A stretch of DNA of 64,000 nucleotides from the NCBI RefSeq assembly GCF_947500985.1, contig NZ_CANMTX010000005.1, forward strand, positions 124,001 to 188,000, given 5' to 3'. Shown in pieces: positions 45,118 to 54,130 of this stretch (positions are counted from its first letter, which is position 1; every line of letters begins with the position of its first letter). Both the position numbers and the translations under genes were made by a program. The notes under the pieces were generated by a model, which was not told where the DNA came from, searched no databases, and saw only the letters and a program-made list of their open reading frames with translations. This DNA is from an uncultured Maribacter sp. Lineage in GTDB: Bacteria > Bacteroidota > Bacteroidia > Flavobacteriales > Flavobacteriaceae.

Positions 45118-45655
45118 TTACAAATTTAATACGTAAGGTTTTTTATTCATGTAAATAGTGACCTATTTAATAAGCAAATTCAAACCAATTATAAGACTTT
45201 CTTTTAACCCATGAACAACAAGCAAAGAATTTAACATATAAGATAACCTGGAGCATAAACACTGCTGCTATTGGTGGTAAATTAAAGATAATTGTATAAC
45301 AGAATTCTTTTGGTTTATCATAATTGTTCTACTTGGAATATCCAAGTATAGGTGCCGTATCTAAACCTTAAAAGTATATTTGAAGACCTTAATCTTTTTG
45401 AAAAAGATAACAGTCAGCAAATCAACTTTTTAAAGGATTATAAAACGCGATGGTAAAGAATATGTTTTTCGCTTTGTATTCATATCGCAAGCCTGCTATT
45501 ATTTAAGACATATTTACTGTTTGTGCATATTCATCGCTATTAACTAAAAGTTTATTTTGCATATTTGTGATAAAACCAGCTAATTCTGCAACAATCTTAA
45601 TTCTAGATTTTTATGATAAAGAATCTTGCAAATTAGCCTTTGGCACACCTATTTA
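45118..45655. other. AT-rich degenerate region
   Basis: About 540 bases without an intact gene. Short open stretches occur, for example plus-strand codons near 45370-45468 (SIFEDLNLFEKDNSQQ and INFLKDY) that vaguely recall the C-terminal part of DUF547 proteins, but they are interrupted by stops. I read it as decayed coding DNA plus the promoter region of the acyltransferase gene. Confidence 0.4.
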
Positions 45656-45925
45656 AACAGCTTATCAAATCAAGTGCTTATAGATAGTTGGTCTGTTAAA
45701 GAACAATTGGCTTATTAAATTAATTTATATAATGCACATACGATAGCTTTAATTTTAAGAAATTACCCAACTAAGAGCATTAAAGATATTGACAAACCTT
45801 GGGCTACGGATTTTATTAAAATTGGAGATAAAAAATTGTCTTTAGGTGCATTAGAACATAGTATTCTAAGAAAAATGAATCTAAATTTTATAATTAACGT
45901 AATCTTGCTTTACTTTTTAAATTAA
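45656..45925 (+). pseudogene. Remnant of a DUF547-domain gene
   Basis: Translating by hand in one frame gives SLSNQVLIDSWSVKEQLAY, then TAA (45716-45718), then INLYNAHTIALILRNYPTKS, IKDIDKPWATDFIKIGDKKL and SLGALEHSILRKM. DUF547 proteins have the pattern W-x-K-x-E-x-LAYWINLYNA(F/H)TI...I-x-NYP-x-KSI-x-DI...S-L-x-x-IEH-x-ILRK, so the internal stop replaces the invariant Trp. After RKM the sequence loses the family pattern and ends in TAA at 45923-45925. Both ends of the roughly 230-residue domain are missing. Function of the intact family is unknown. Confidence 0.8.
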
Positions 45926-45958
45926 AGTTGTCTTCGAATATCTCCAAAAAATATAATT

Positions 45959-46753
45959 TTAATTTTCGTTACTTGGTTTGCCTATAGTTGCTAAAATGCC
46001 ACCATCTACATATAAAATATGTCCGTTTACAAAATCACTAGCCTTAGATGATAAAAATATAGCTGCCCCTGCTAAATCATCTGGGTCTCCCCATTTTGCA
46101 GCTGGCGTTCTATTTAAAATAAACTCATTAAATGGGTGTCCATCAACTCGTATTGGTGCGGTCTGACTTGTTGCAAAATAGCCCGGTCCTATACCGTTTA
46201 CTTGTATATTATGCTTTGCCCATTCCGTTGCCATATTTTGTGTCAGCATTTTTAATCCGCCTTTTGCAGCGGCATAAGCACCAACAGTATTTCTACCTAG
46301 CTCACTCATCATTGAGCAAATATTGATTATTTTACCCTGTTTTCTTGCTATCATGGTTTTCACCACATGTTTAGATACAATAAACGGACTCACCAAATCA
46401 ACATTGATTACCTCTTTGAAGTCTTCAACCTCCATATCTTCTAAAGGTGTTCTTTTTATAATTCCCGCATTGTTTACTAAAATATCAATAGCACCAACCG
46501 TGACCTGAATATCGTTTACAGCTTTTATTACAGCAGCCTCTTCGGTAACATTAAATTTAAATCCGTAAGCATCAATACCCAACGACTTATAAAATGCTAC
46601 TGCATCATCAATTTTAGATTGCGATGAATTCCCGTTAACAATCAATCTTGCTCCCGCCAAACCTAGTCCCTTTGCCATTGCCATACCAAGACCATGCGTA
46701 CTGCCGGTTACTAGAGCAATCTTTCCCTTTAAATTAAATAATTCAGTACTCAT
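45959..46753 (-). CDS. SDR dehydrogenase, gluconate 5-dehydrogenase/KduD-like
   Basis: 264 residues, classical short-chain dehydrogenase. Cofactor loop TGSTHGLGMAMAKG near the N-terminus, NNAGIIKRTPLEDM, catalytic Ser in NICSMMSELGRNTVGAY with Tyr-x3-Lys (YAAAKGG), and a C-terminal VNGHILYVDGGILATIG. The sequence pattern (FNLKGKIALVTGS, GIIKRTP) is that of gluconate 5-dehydrogenase or 2-deoxy-D-gluconate 3-dehydrogenase in uronate catabolism. It stands alone here, next to gene remains, so it may be the survivor of a decayed sugar-acid locus. Confidence 0.85.
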   Translation of the reverse strand: MSTELFNLKGKIALVTGSTHGLGMAMAKGLGLAGARLIVNGNSSQSKIDDAVAFYKSLGIDAYGFKFNVTEEAAVIKAVNDIQVTVGAIDILVNNAGIIKRTPLEDMEVEDFKEVINVDLVSPFIVSKHVVKTMIARKQGKIINICSMMSELGRNTVGAYAAAKGGLKMLTQNMATEWAKHNIQVNGIGPGYFATSQTAPIRVDGHPFNEFILNRTPAAKWGDPDDLAGAAIFLSSKASDFVNGHILYVDGGILATIGKPSNEN

Positions 46754-47105
46754 ATTTTTACTTTAATTCTATTACTGCAACATTCACATCGTTATACTAC
46801 TATAAATTCTCACCAAGCATACATCATATAAATGCGAAGTTCAATGCTTATGAAATTACGATCTAGTGGTTATACTTACATAAATAATTCAAGTAGTTAC
46901 CCTATAAAATCACATATTGCATATCCTTTTGTTATACCCAAATAAGAATCTAGCTCTAATGTTATGTTAAACTGTACACTTAAAAATCATCTATGATAAA
47001 TGAGCTTTCTTAGAACTTTGTTTCAATTGATTTTAAAAAGACTTGATACATATAAAAATCATATTTTAAAAAACTCAAAATTTTAAACTACAAACCGCAT
47101 TGTAA
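46754..47105. other. Noncoding gap before the gluconate-dehydrogenase-like gene
   Basis: 352 bases, strongly AT-rich, no open frame, no repeat or promoter match that I can support on either strand. Confidence 0.5.
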
Positions 47106-47966
47106 TTATACATTTTGCCTCATTAACCCTTCTTGCGCGACCGAAGCAACTAAAACCCCTTTTCTATCGTAAACACTACCTCTTGCAAATCCGCGAGAAT
47201 TAGATGCACTAGGGCTGTCCATACTATACAACAACCATTTTGTAATATCAAATTCTCTATGAAACCAAATGGCATGGTCTAAACTAGCATAAAACGTCTC
47301 ACCCTTATTCAATTGCTCTCTATGCGGTAAAGTGGCGGTTGTTAGTAAGTTATAATCAGAAGCATAAGCTAATAATTGTTGCTGCATTGGTAAATTAATT
47401 TCAGCAGTATCAGATGTTTTGAGCCAAGTATTAAAAAAAGGAGATCCATTCTCTACCAACTGTGTTGTAAATTTTTCTACCGGTTTAAATTCAAACACTT
47501 TAGGCTGTATTGCTTTAAGTCTTTTATATGCCGTAGGATGCAGTTCTTTTATCTCTTCAACTTGTTCTAAACTTGTAGTTAACTTCTCTGGTGGAATTAA
47601 ATTAGGCATTGGAAACTGATGGTTGACTCCGTCAGCTTTTACCTGAAAAGATGCCGCCATATTAAAAATAGCTACTCCATTTTGTTTCGCCACTACTCTT
47701 CTCGTAGTAAAACTACCTCCATTTCTAATTGTATCTACCTCATAACGGATAGGATATCTTAAGTCTCCGCCTAAAATAAAATACCCATGCAAGGAATGGG
47801 CTATGCGATCTACTGGAACCGTTTGATAAGCTGCATGCAAAGCTTGTGCTAGCACTTGCCCTCCAAAAACCCTTCCCCAGGGCGCTTGATAATTTTGCCC
47901 TTCAAAGGTAGTATCATCTATTTTTTTCAGAGTTATCAACTCTATTAATTCTTTAATTGTCTGCAT
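47106..47966 (-). CDS. tesB: Acyl-CoA thioesterase II
   Basis: 286 residues made of two hot-dog domains. TesB signatures: NYQAPWGRVFGGQVLAQALHA at the N-terminus, HSLHGYFILGGD, then SLDHAIWFHREFD and the C-terminal DSPSASNSRGFARGSVYD with the catalytic Asp/Gln/Thr region. It hydrolyses acyl-CoA to free acid and CoA. Divergent from the thiolase gene that opens the lipid-catabolic island, so it may act as an overflow valve for acyl-CoA made there. Confidence 0.93.
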   Translation of the reverse strand: MQTIKELIELITLKKIDDTTFEGQNYQAPWGRVFGGQVLAQALHAAYQTVPVDRIAHSLHGYFILGGDLRYPIRYEVDTIRNGGSFTTRRVVAKQNGVAIFNMAASFQVKADGVNHQFPMPNLIPPEKLTTSLEQVEEIKELHPTAYKRLKAIQPKVFEFKPVEKFTTQLVENGSPFFNTWLKTSDTAEINLPMQQQLLAYASDYNLLTTATLPHREQLNKGETFYASLDHAIWFHREFDITKWLLYSMDSPSASNSRGFARGSVYDRKGVLVASVAQEGLMRQNV

Positions 47967-48422
47967 GTAAAATAACTAGTTGTAAGGGGAACAATTTAAG
48001 TATAAAAAAACTAAAAGTGCGTGGTTACTGCTATTCACTTTTAACAAATTGATAAACAAAAACACCTGTGATTTTTGAAATTTCCATAACTAAACACTTG
48101 ATTTCATTTATATAATAATGGAACATACTATACCATTATAACATATGATGTAAATAAAAATTCAATTCTAAAGGAAATAAGCTAATTATGAAAAAGGTGA
48201 ATTCCATTAAACTATTATATTAAATCACTGAAATTTTGTTAAAATATTGATTATTCACAAAGCTTTTTCTACCATTGTTATTAATACATAAAATCTAATT
48301 TTAAAAAAGGAGTAAGCTCGTTTCGTTTTAAAATCTCTTATCAATATAAAAAGATTGTCAATTCAGCTTACCATATAATCTGTAATCAAACATCTAAAAA
48401 ACTAATTTATAATACATAAAAA
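47967..48422. other. Divergent control region tesB / thiolase
   Basis: 456 bases with no gene. Two modest inverted repeats are visible: TAAAAGTG (48012-48019) with CACTTTTA (48036-48043), 46 bases upstream of tesB, and ATAATGG (48115-48121) with CCATTAT (48133-48139). Either could be an operator; neither has a T-run. A possible Shine-Dalgarno-like AAAGGAG occurs at 48306-48312 but too far from the thiolase ATG to matter. Confidence 0.4.
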
Positions 48423-49604
48423 ATGAAAGACGCAGTAATTGTATCAACAGCTAGAACTCCTATAGGGAGAGCATATAAAGGGGCTATGAATGCCACCCAA
48501 ACACCTACAATGGCAGGTTGGGCTATATACGAAGCTGTTAAACGTTCTGGGGTAGATCCATCAGAAATAGATGATGTAATTATGGGTTGTGCTCTACCTC
48601 AAGGATCTTCAGGTATGAATATTGGACGAATGGCTGCTCTTGCAGGTGGTTTACCCGTAACAGTCTCTGGTATGACAGTTGATCGCCAATGTTCTTCAGG
48701 TATGATGGCGATTGCGACCGCTGCTAAACAAATTTTGTATGACGGAATGAGTGTTGCAATAGGCGGCGGAGTGGAATCTATTTCTATGGTTCAAAACGAA
48801 CATATGAATACATTTCATATGGTAGATAAAAAATTAAAATTTGTTCATAAAGATGTTTATATGCCAATGCTGCAAACTGCAGAAGTTGTTGCTAAGCGCT
48901 ATAATATAAGCCGTGAAGCGCAAGATGCATATGCTCTTCAATCTCAAATGCGAACTGCAGCTGCTCAAGAAGCAGGAAAATTTGATGATGAGCTTATACC
49001 AATTGAAACGATTAAAGCAATCGTAGACAAGGAAACTAAAGAAATGAGGTTTCACCCTGCATATTTAAACAAAGATGAAGGCAATAGACCCGAAACTACG
49101 GCTGAAGGTTTGGCGAGTTTACGTTTAGTAAATGAAGGTGGAACAATAACTGCGGGTAATGCTAGCCAAATGTCTGACGGTGCTTCTGCCTGTGTTTTAA
49201 TGGATTCTAAATTAGCAGAACAACGTGGTGTTTCACCATTAGGTATATATCGCGGTATTGCCGTTGCCGGTTGTGAACCTGATGAAATGGGAATTGGTCC
49301 TGTTTATGCAATACCAAAATTATTAAAGGCAAATGGCTTAAAAATGAGTGACATTGGTCTTTGGGAACTTAACGAGGCTTTTGCCGTTCAAGTACTATAT
49401 TGTCAAGAGCGTTTAGGTATACCGAATGAATTAATGAATGTTAATGGTGGGGCCATTTCTATTGGTCACCCGTATGGCATGTCTGGATCAAGAATGGTAG
49501 CACATGCATTGATAGAAGGAAAAAGACGCGGCGCTAAATATGTAGTATCGACCATGTGTGTTGGAGGCGGAATGGGCGCTGCAGGACTTTTTGAAGTGGT
49601 ATAA
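48423..49604 (+). CDS. Acetyl-CoA C-acyltransferase (thiolase)
   Basis: 393 residues. All thiolase catalytic residues are in place: nucleophile Cys90 ([10 protein letters not shown]), His349 ([12 protein letters not shown]) and Cys379 ([10 protein letters not shown]). It cleaves 3-oxoacyl-CoA in beta-oxidation, or condenses acetyl-CoA. It is the first gene of the plus-strand lipid-catabolic island but is followed by its own terminator, so it is transcribed separately from the later genes. Confidence 0.94.
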   Translation: MKDAVIVSTARTPIGRAYKGAMNATQTPTMAGWAIYEAVKRSGVDPSEIDDVIMGCALPQGSSGMNIGRMAALAGGLPVTVSGMTVDRQCSSGMMAIATAAKQILYDGMSVAIGGGVESISMVQNEHMNTFHMVDKKLKFVHKDVYMPMLQTAEVVAKRYNISREAQDAYALQSQMRTAAAQEAGKFDDELIPIETIKAIVDKETKEMRFHPAYLNKDEGNRPETTAEGLASLRLVNEGGTITAGNASQMSDGASACVLMDSKLAEQRGVSPLGIYRGIAVAGCEPDEMGIGPVYAIPKLLKANGLKMSDIGLWELNEAFAVQVLYCQERLGIPNELMNVNGGAISIGHPYGMSGSRMVAHALIEGKRRGAKYVVSTMCVGGGMGAAGLFEVV

Positions 49605-49658
49605 CAATCACATCAAATATTGTAATTAATACAACCATTACAAATTTTATATATAAAC

Positions 49659-49685
49659 AACCTCGTGGCGAACCCACGAGGTTTT
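49659..49685 (+). terminator. Rho-independent terminator after the thiolase gene
   Basis: Perfect 10-bp stem AACCTCGTGG / CCACGAGGTT around a 5-base loop, followed by a short T-run; located 55 bases after the thiolase stop. One of the few GC-rich hairpins in the window. Confidence 0.85.
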
Positions 49686-50235
49686 ACATTAGAAATAACC
49701 TTTAATTTCAACCTAAGCTTCACCTTATTTAAATATCGATTGCCCAGCTAGTTTATAATTGACAACAAAACAGTATTACTTAATCATTTAAGGAAAAAAA
49801 ACTTTTATCACTTTTTAAAAGAATGTCATAATCTAGATTATACTTTATCAGAATTACACCGTAAAAAATATAGTAAAAGTTAAGAATAACTTTTACAATC
49901 ATTTCTAGAACTACTGATTTGATTACAAAAGTACAACATCTCGCTGTGTACATTTTCGGTTACCAATTACTATTCAATAACAGCATACTTAATATCGACT
50001 TAATAGTTATAGCATTGATTTGAGCTTACGTTAACCTTATACCAGTACTTTTAAAAACACATATCAATAGAACTATTTTAAGTAGTCATATACGATTGAA
50101 AGATGTCAAAAACTAATTATTCATAGTGATTATACAGAAGAAATTGAGTATTTGTGATTTAAATTTTAATCAATAAAAACACATATAAATTATCATATTC
50201 ATAAATATTTAGTATTAAAATTATTAATTTAATTT

Positions 50236-50251
50236 ATTAAACTAGTTTAAT
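50236..50251. promoter_or_regulatory. Palindrome ATTAAACTAGTTTAAT, candidate shared operator
   Basis: Perfect 16-bp inverted repeat 56 bases before the TonB-receptor ATG. With three flanking bases it matches 18 of 19 positions of the element at 54053-54071 in front of the first acyl-CoA dehydrogenase. The core AAAC-N2-GTTT resembles sites of PsrA-type TetR repressors of fatty-acid degradation. Confidence 0.55.
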
Positions 50252-50306
50252 TTAATTATTTAATAATATCTATATATTAGGGCGAACATTAAACCGATCA
50301 ACCAAA

Positions 50307-53186
50307 ATGAAAAAATTATTCTTAGCGACATTGGCAATTTTTGTGCTATCAACAGTCGCTCTTACAGCACAAACCACTATTTCTGGAGTAATTACAGATG
50401 AAGAAATTGGCGACCCTTTAGTTGGTGCCAATGTAATAATACAAGGAACCAATACTGGTGCTAGTACAGATTTTGATGGTAAATTCACCATTACTAGTAA
50501 TGAACCGCTTCCTTGGAATTTATCTATTAGCTATTCTGGTTATGCTGCTAAAATAATACCGGTAACCAGTGCTAGCTCTAACCTAAAGTATAGCCTAAAA
50601 GAAAGTGCTTTTATAATAGATGAAGTGGTCATATCCGCCTCAAGAAGGAGAGAAAAGGTACAAGAAGCTCCTGCTTCAGTAACTGTACTGTCCGCTAAAA
50701 AATTAGTGGGCTCCCCACAGATTGATGCCGCCAGAAATTTGGTAAATGTACCAGGTGTTACTGTTCAACAGCAATCTGGCTCTAGAATGAATTTTGAAAT
50801 GAGAGCAGCTGCTAGTACCTTTAGTACAAGAGTTTTCCCTATTAAAGATTATAGAAGTCTGGTGGCTCCAGGAAATAATACATTTCAATCAGATAAATCA
50901 GGTCTTAGCAATATTGATTTGGAAAGAATTGAGGTAGTAAGAGGTGCGGGTTCTGCACTTTACGGTCCTGGTGTAACTTCTGGTGTTATACATTTTATTA
51001 CCAAAGGTGCAATAGACCACCCCGGAACTACACTTCAAGTTTATGGTGGTGAATTAAATACATATGGCGCTGCTTTAAGACATGCGACTAAAGTTTCCGA
51101 TAAATTCGGTTTCAAAATAAATCTTCAATACAATAGAGGTGATGAATTTACACTTGATGGTTCTGAAGGCACAACTGCAGCTGATGGCACTTTTACAAGA
51201 CAAATTGATAAGTTTCAATCTACTATTATACAACCTGCCCTAACTGCTGAAGGTGTAGTAGATAATAGAGTGCCAGGCAGAACTTTACTAGAATTGACTC
51301 CTAGAGCAGATGGAAATGTGATGCAAGATTATTATTGGAATATGGGTTCAGATATAACATTAGAATTCCGTCCGCAAGATGATTTAAGTATAATTGTAGC
51401 AGGTGGGTTAAATCAAGCTTCTTCTGTGTTTTATAATGATTTAGGGGAGGGTTTATCACAACCGCAAGAAGTTTGGGGACAAGCAAGAATGCAAAAAGGT
51501 GGGTTGTTTGCTCAATTTTATACAACTCACACGAATTTTGGTCCTGAAGACAGACCTATATTTTTATATCAAACAGGTAATAGAACTCCCACAGCTATAA
51601 AACAATACGAAGGGCAATTGCAATATAACTTTGATATTCCTGATTTTTTAAATTCAAATTTTACGGTTGGGTCAGATTACCGTCTTACTAAAACAGATAC
51701 CGAAGGATTAGTGCATGGTAGAAATGAAAACGATGATGATTATAATGTATTCGGTATCTATGCACAGGGTAAATTTGAATTGGCAAAAAAGTTAGATTTA
51801 GTTTTGGCAGGACGTTTTGATAAATTTAATATTCCTGACGAAACGGCCATCGCTCCTAGAATTGCATTAGTTTATAAGGCAAGTCCAAAACATACGTTTA
51901 GAGCTTCTTTTAATAATGCTAGTTTCTCTCCTTCTGCGTCCGAATGGAATTACGATTTCCCTGTTAATTCCCCTGTTCCAGGCTTTTTTGATTTTTGGTT
52001 AGCCGGGTCAAATGACATTCATTCATTTGATAATGCAACAAGTATCGAATTTCTAAATCATAATATAACAGCTGCTGGAATAAGTGCGGCGACTGGTATT
52101 CCTATTGAAGCACTAACGCCTCTTGCTGGTGCTCTTCCGCAAGAATTACCTAAAGAATTATTAGGCACAGGCGGTCTTAGTAATGAGTTTGTTCATCAAT
52201 TCGCATCAGGCTCCTTAATTGCAGCTATGCAAGCCAATGGTTTAGAAAATTTTATTGATGATATTCAAGACGTGTTGGCAAATAGCCCTACCGGAAACAA
52301 CGGAACATTTCTTGGAATTAACGCATTGGAAGGTGGTGCACCTAATAATAATTTAACCAATACAGTACGTGGGGTAATAGCAACATCTAAGACTTATGAA
52401 GTTGGTTATAAAGGGATTATAGGTGATAAATTTTCTGCTTCTCTTGATTTGTATGCTATTACAGAAAGAGGCGGTTTTGACTTTACAGCAATTGCTCCGT
52501 TAATAGGTTTAAATGGTTTTAGTCAAGATCCTTTTTTAGCTAAAACAGGAGAATTAATAGGCGCATTAGTAGAAGCTGGTTTACCTCAAGAAGCTGCTAT
52601 AAGCTTAGTCTCGCAAGCCTATGCAGGTACTGCTGCCCTGATTCCCAATTTTTATGGAACAGGCAGTGTTGAAACTAATAGAGTGCCACAAGATGACGGA
52701 ATCCTACATGTTGCTGCAGGTTACAGAGTTTTTGATGCTCCTTACACAAGATATGGCGCAGATTTAGGTCTTCAATATTTTGCATCGGATAAGTTAACAT
52801 TCTTCGGTAACTATTCTTGGGTTAACGCTTCTGAGTTTGAAAGAGAACAAGGCGATGGCAGCGCTCCATTTACTACCTTTTTAAATTCACCTGCAAATAA
52901 ATATAGATTAGGAGCAAATTATGGAGAAGAAAAAGGGATTAGAGCTAACGTATCTTTTCAACATGATGATGCCTTTACTGCAAGTGCCGGACAGTTTTCT
53001 GGTGAAGTACAAGAAAAAAACTTAGTAGATGCCGGTATTGGCTACGTATTTAATAACGGTTTGGCGGTAGATGTATCGGCTCAAAATTTATTTGACAATG
53101 AATACAGAGCTTTGGTTAATATGCCTTCTATTGGCAGAAGGGTAATTGCTAAATTAACCTATAATTTTGGTGGAAATAAAAAATAA
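50307..53186 (+). CDS. TonB-dependent outer-membrane receptor
   Basis: 959 residues. Signal peptide about 1-22 (FVLSTVALTAQ); carboxypeptidase-D-regulatory-like domain about 23-105 (SGVITDEEIGDPLVGANVII); TonB-type plug about 115-230 (APASVTVLSAKKL, VEVVRGAGSALYGPGVTSGV read in frame as DLERIEVVRGAGSALYGPG); then a 22-strand barrel ending RRVIAKLTYNFGG. It imports a large or scarce ligand using TonB energy. No SusD partner follows, so a polysaccharide is less likely. A long loop around 570-680 is rich in Ala/Leu/Gly/Pro and may meet a hydrophobic ligand. Its operator is shared with a downstream acyl-CoA dehydrogenase, suggesting a lipid-like or hydroxy-acid substrate. Confidence 0.92.
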   Translation: MKKLFLATLAIFVLSTVALTAQTTISGVITDEEIGDPLVGANVIIQGTNTGASTDFDGKFTITSNEPLPWNLSISYSGYAAKIIPVTSASSNLKYSLKESAFIIDEVVISASRRREKVQEAPASVTVLSAKKLVGSPQIDAARNLVNVPGVTVQQQSGSRMNFEMRAAASTFSTRVFPIKDYRSLVAPGNNTFQSDKSGLSNIDLERIEVVRGAGSALYGPGVTSGVIHFITKGAIDHPGTTLQVYGGELNTYGAALRHATKVSDKFGFKINLQYNRGDEFTLDGSEGTTAADGTFTRQIDKFQSTIIQPALTAEGVVDNRVPGRTLLELTPRADGNVMQDYYWNMGSDITLEFRPQDDLSIIVAGGLNQASSVFYNDLGEGLSQPQEVWGQARMQKGGLFAQFYTTHTNFGPEDRPIFLYQTGNRTPTAIKQYEGQLQYNFDIPDFLNSNFTVGSDYRLTKTDTEGLVHGRNENDDDYNVFGIYAQGKFELAKKLDLVLAGRFDKFNIPDETAIAPRIALVYKASPKHTFRASFNNASFSPSASEWNYDFPVNSPVPGFFDFWLAGSNDIHSFDNATSIEFLNHNITAAGISAATGIPIEALTPLAGALPQELPKELLGTGGLSNEFVHQFASGSLIAAMQANGLENFIDDIQDVLANSPTGNNGTFLGINALEGGAPNNNLTNTVRGVIATSKTYEVGYKGIIGDKFSASLDLYAITERGGFDFTAIAPLIGLNGFSQDPFLAKTGELIGALVEAGLPQEAAISLVSQAYAGTAALIPNFYGTGSVETNRVPQDDGILHVAAGYRVFDAPYTRYGADLGLQYFASDKLTFFGNYSWVNASEFEREQGDGSAPFTTFLNSPANKYRLGANYGEEKGIRANVSFQHDDAFTASAGQFSGEVQEKNLVDAGIGYVFNNGLAVDVSAQNLFDNEYRALVNMPSIGRRVIAKLTYNFGGNKK

Positions 53187-53361
53187 GAATAGTTTTTAAA
53201 AAAAGGTAAATGTTGATATTATGAACCAAAGTAAAACTTGAAATAGGTTCAATTATAAGGCTTGATGAATAAAAATTTTATTTTGAGAGCCTCTATAAAG
53301 CAGCTTCTTAATTGAACAAAATGCCTATATTTATAGAGTCCCAAAAAGATTTTATAAATAA

Positions 53362-53970
53362 ATGACTTCAACTGTTTCCAAAGATTATTTAAAGAACCTT
53401 AAAAATAAAATTCTTTCATATACAGAGGTTGACGAAGATCTTTTAAACCATTGGTTAGGCTATTATAAAAGAATTGATGTTAAGAAGGGTGATACCTTAA
53501 TTTCTCCTGGGCAAATGGTAGAGCACTTTTACTACGTTGCAAAAGGCTGTATTTACTATTATAAATTGGAAGAGGGTGAGCAAAAAGTGCTTGAATTCTA
53601 TACAGAAGATATCTTCTTTACAGATTTACCTGCCTATGTAAAAGAAACACCTTCTGACTATTATTTAAAAGCTTCTGAAAATACTATTGTGTATGCCATA
53701 TCAAAATCTGATGGCGAAAATTCATTCAAAAAATCGCATCAATTAGAGCGTTTTGGCCGCCTTTCAATGCAAGAGGCTTTTATGAAAATTTTTACTCGGG
53801 TCGAAAGATTAAGCAATAGAACAAACGAAGAACGTTATCTACGTCTTCTAGAAAAACGCCCAGATTTACTTCAAAGAGTACCACAGTATTTAATTGCCTC
53901 ATATTTAGGACTAACCCCAGTCGGACTTTCAAAAATCAGAAAGCGTATAAGCATATCGCAACAGAGTTAA
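53362..53970 (+). CDS. Crp/Fnr-family transcriptional regulator
   Basis: 202 residues. A cNMP-binding-like beta-roll (VKKGDTLISPGQMVEHFYYVAKG, EDIFFTDLPAYVKETPSDY) is followed by a C-terminal HTH (PQYLIASYLGLTPVGLSKIRKRI). This is the large Bacteroidota subgroup of Crp-like regulators in which the cyclic-nucleotide site is degenerate and the ligand unknown. It lies between the TonB receptor and the acyl-CoA dehydrogenase cluster on the same strand and is a natural candidate for a local regulator, although the shared operator looks more like a TetR site. Confidence 0.9.
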   Translation: MTSTVSKDYLKNLKNKILSYTEVDEDLLNHWLGYYKRIDVKKGDTLISPGQMVEHFYYVAKGCIYYYKLEEGEQKVLEFYTEDIFFTDLPAYVKETPSDYYLKASENTIVYAISKSDGENSFKKSHQLERFGRLSMQEAFMKIFTRVERLSNRTNEERYLRLLEKRPDLLQRVPQYLIASYLGLTPVGLSKIRKRISISQQS

Positions 53971-54055
53971 ATAATTAACAACTACATATTTTTAATCTGC
54001 TTTATACCTCTTAAATTATCATAATCGTAAAATTTTAACCTTATATTATTATTTT

Positions 54056-54071
54056 ATTAAACTGGTTTAAT
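54056..54071. promoter_or_regulatory. Palindrome ATTAAACTGGTTTAAT, candidate shared operator
   Basis: Second copy of the element seen at 50236-50251; one central base differs (TG for TA). It sits 60 bases before the acyl-CoA dehydrogenase ATG, nearly the same distance as the first copy from the receptor gene (56 bases). Confidence 0.55.
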
Positions 54072-54130
54072 CAGTTTCGTATGAAATAATTCTAAATTGT
54101 CGTACGATAATTTCAAAGATAAAATTCGAT

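Larger units (their letters stand above)
49605..50306. other. Long noncoding leader region before the TonB receptor
   Basis: 702 bases. It begins with the thiolase terminator (49659-49685) and near its end holds a 16-bp palindrome (50236-50251). Between them I see only AT-rich sequence with no open frame of interest. No clean TAnnTTTG box lies close to the receptor ATG. Confidence 0.5.

Noticed and set aside
45505-45613. Minus-strand open stretch of about 35 codons in the degenerate region
   Set aside because: No start codon, bounded by stops, no family resemblance; such lengths occur by chance.
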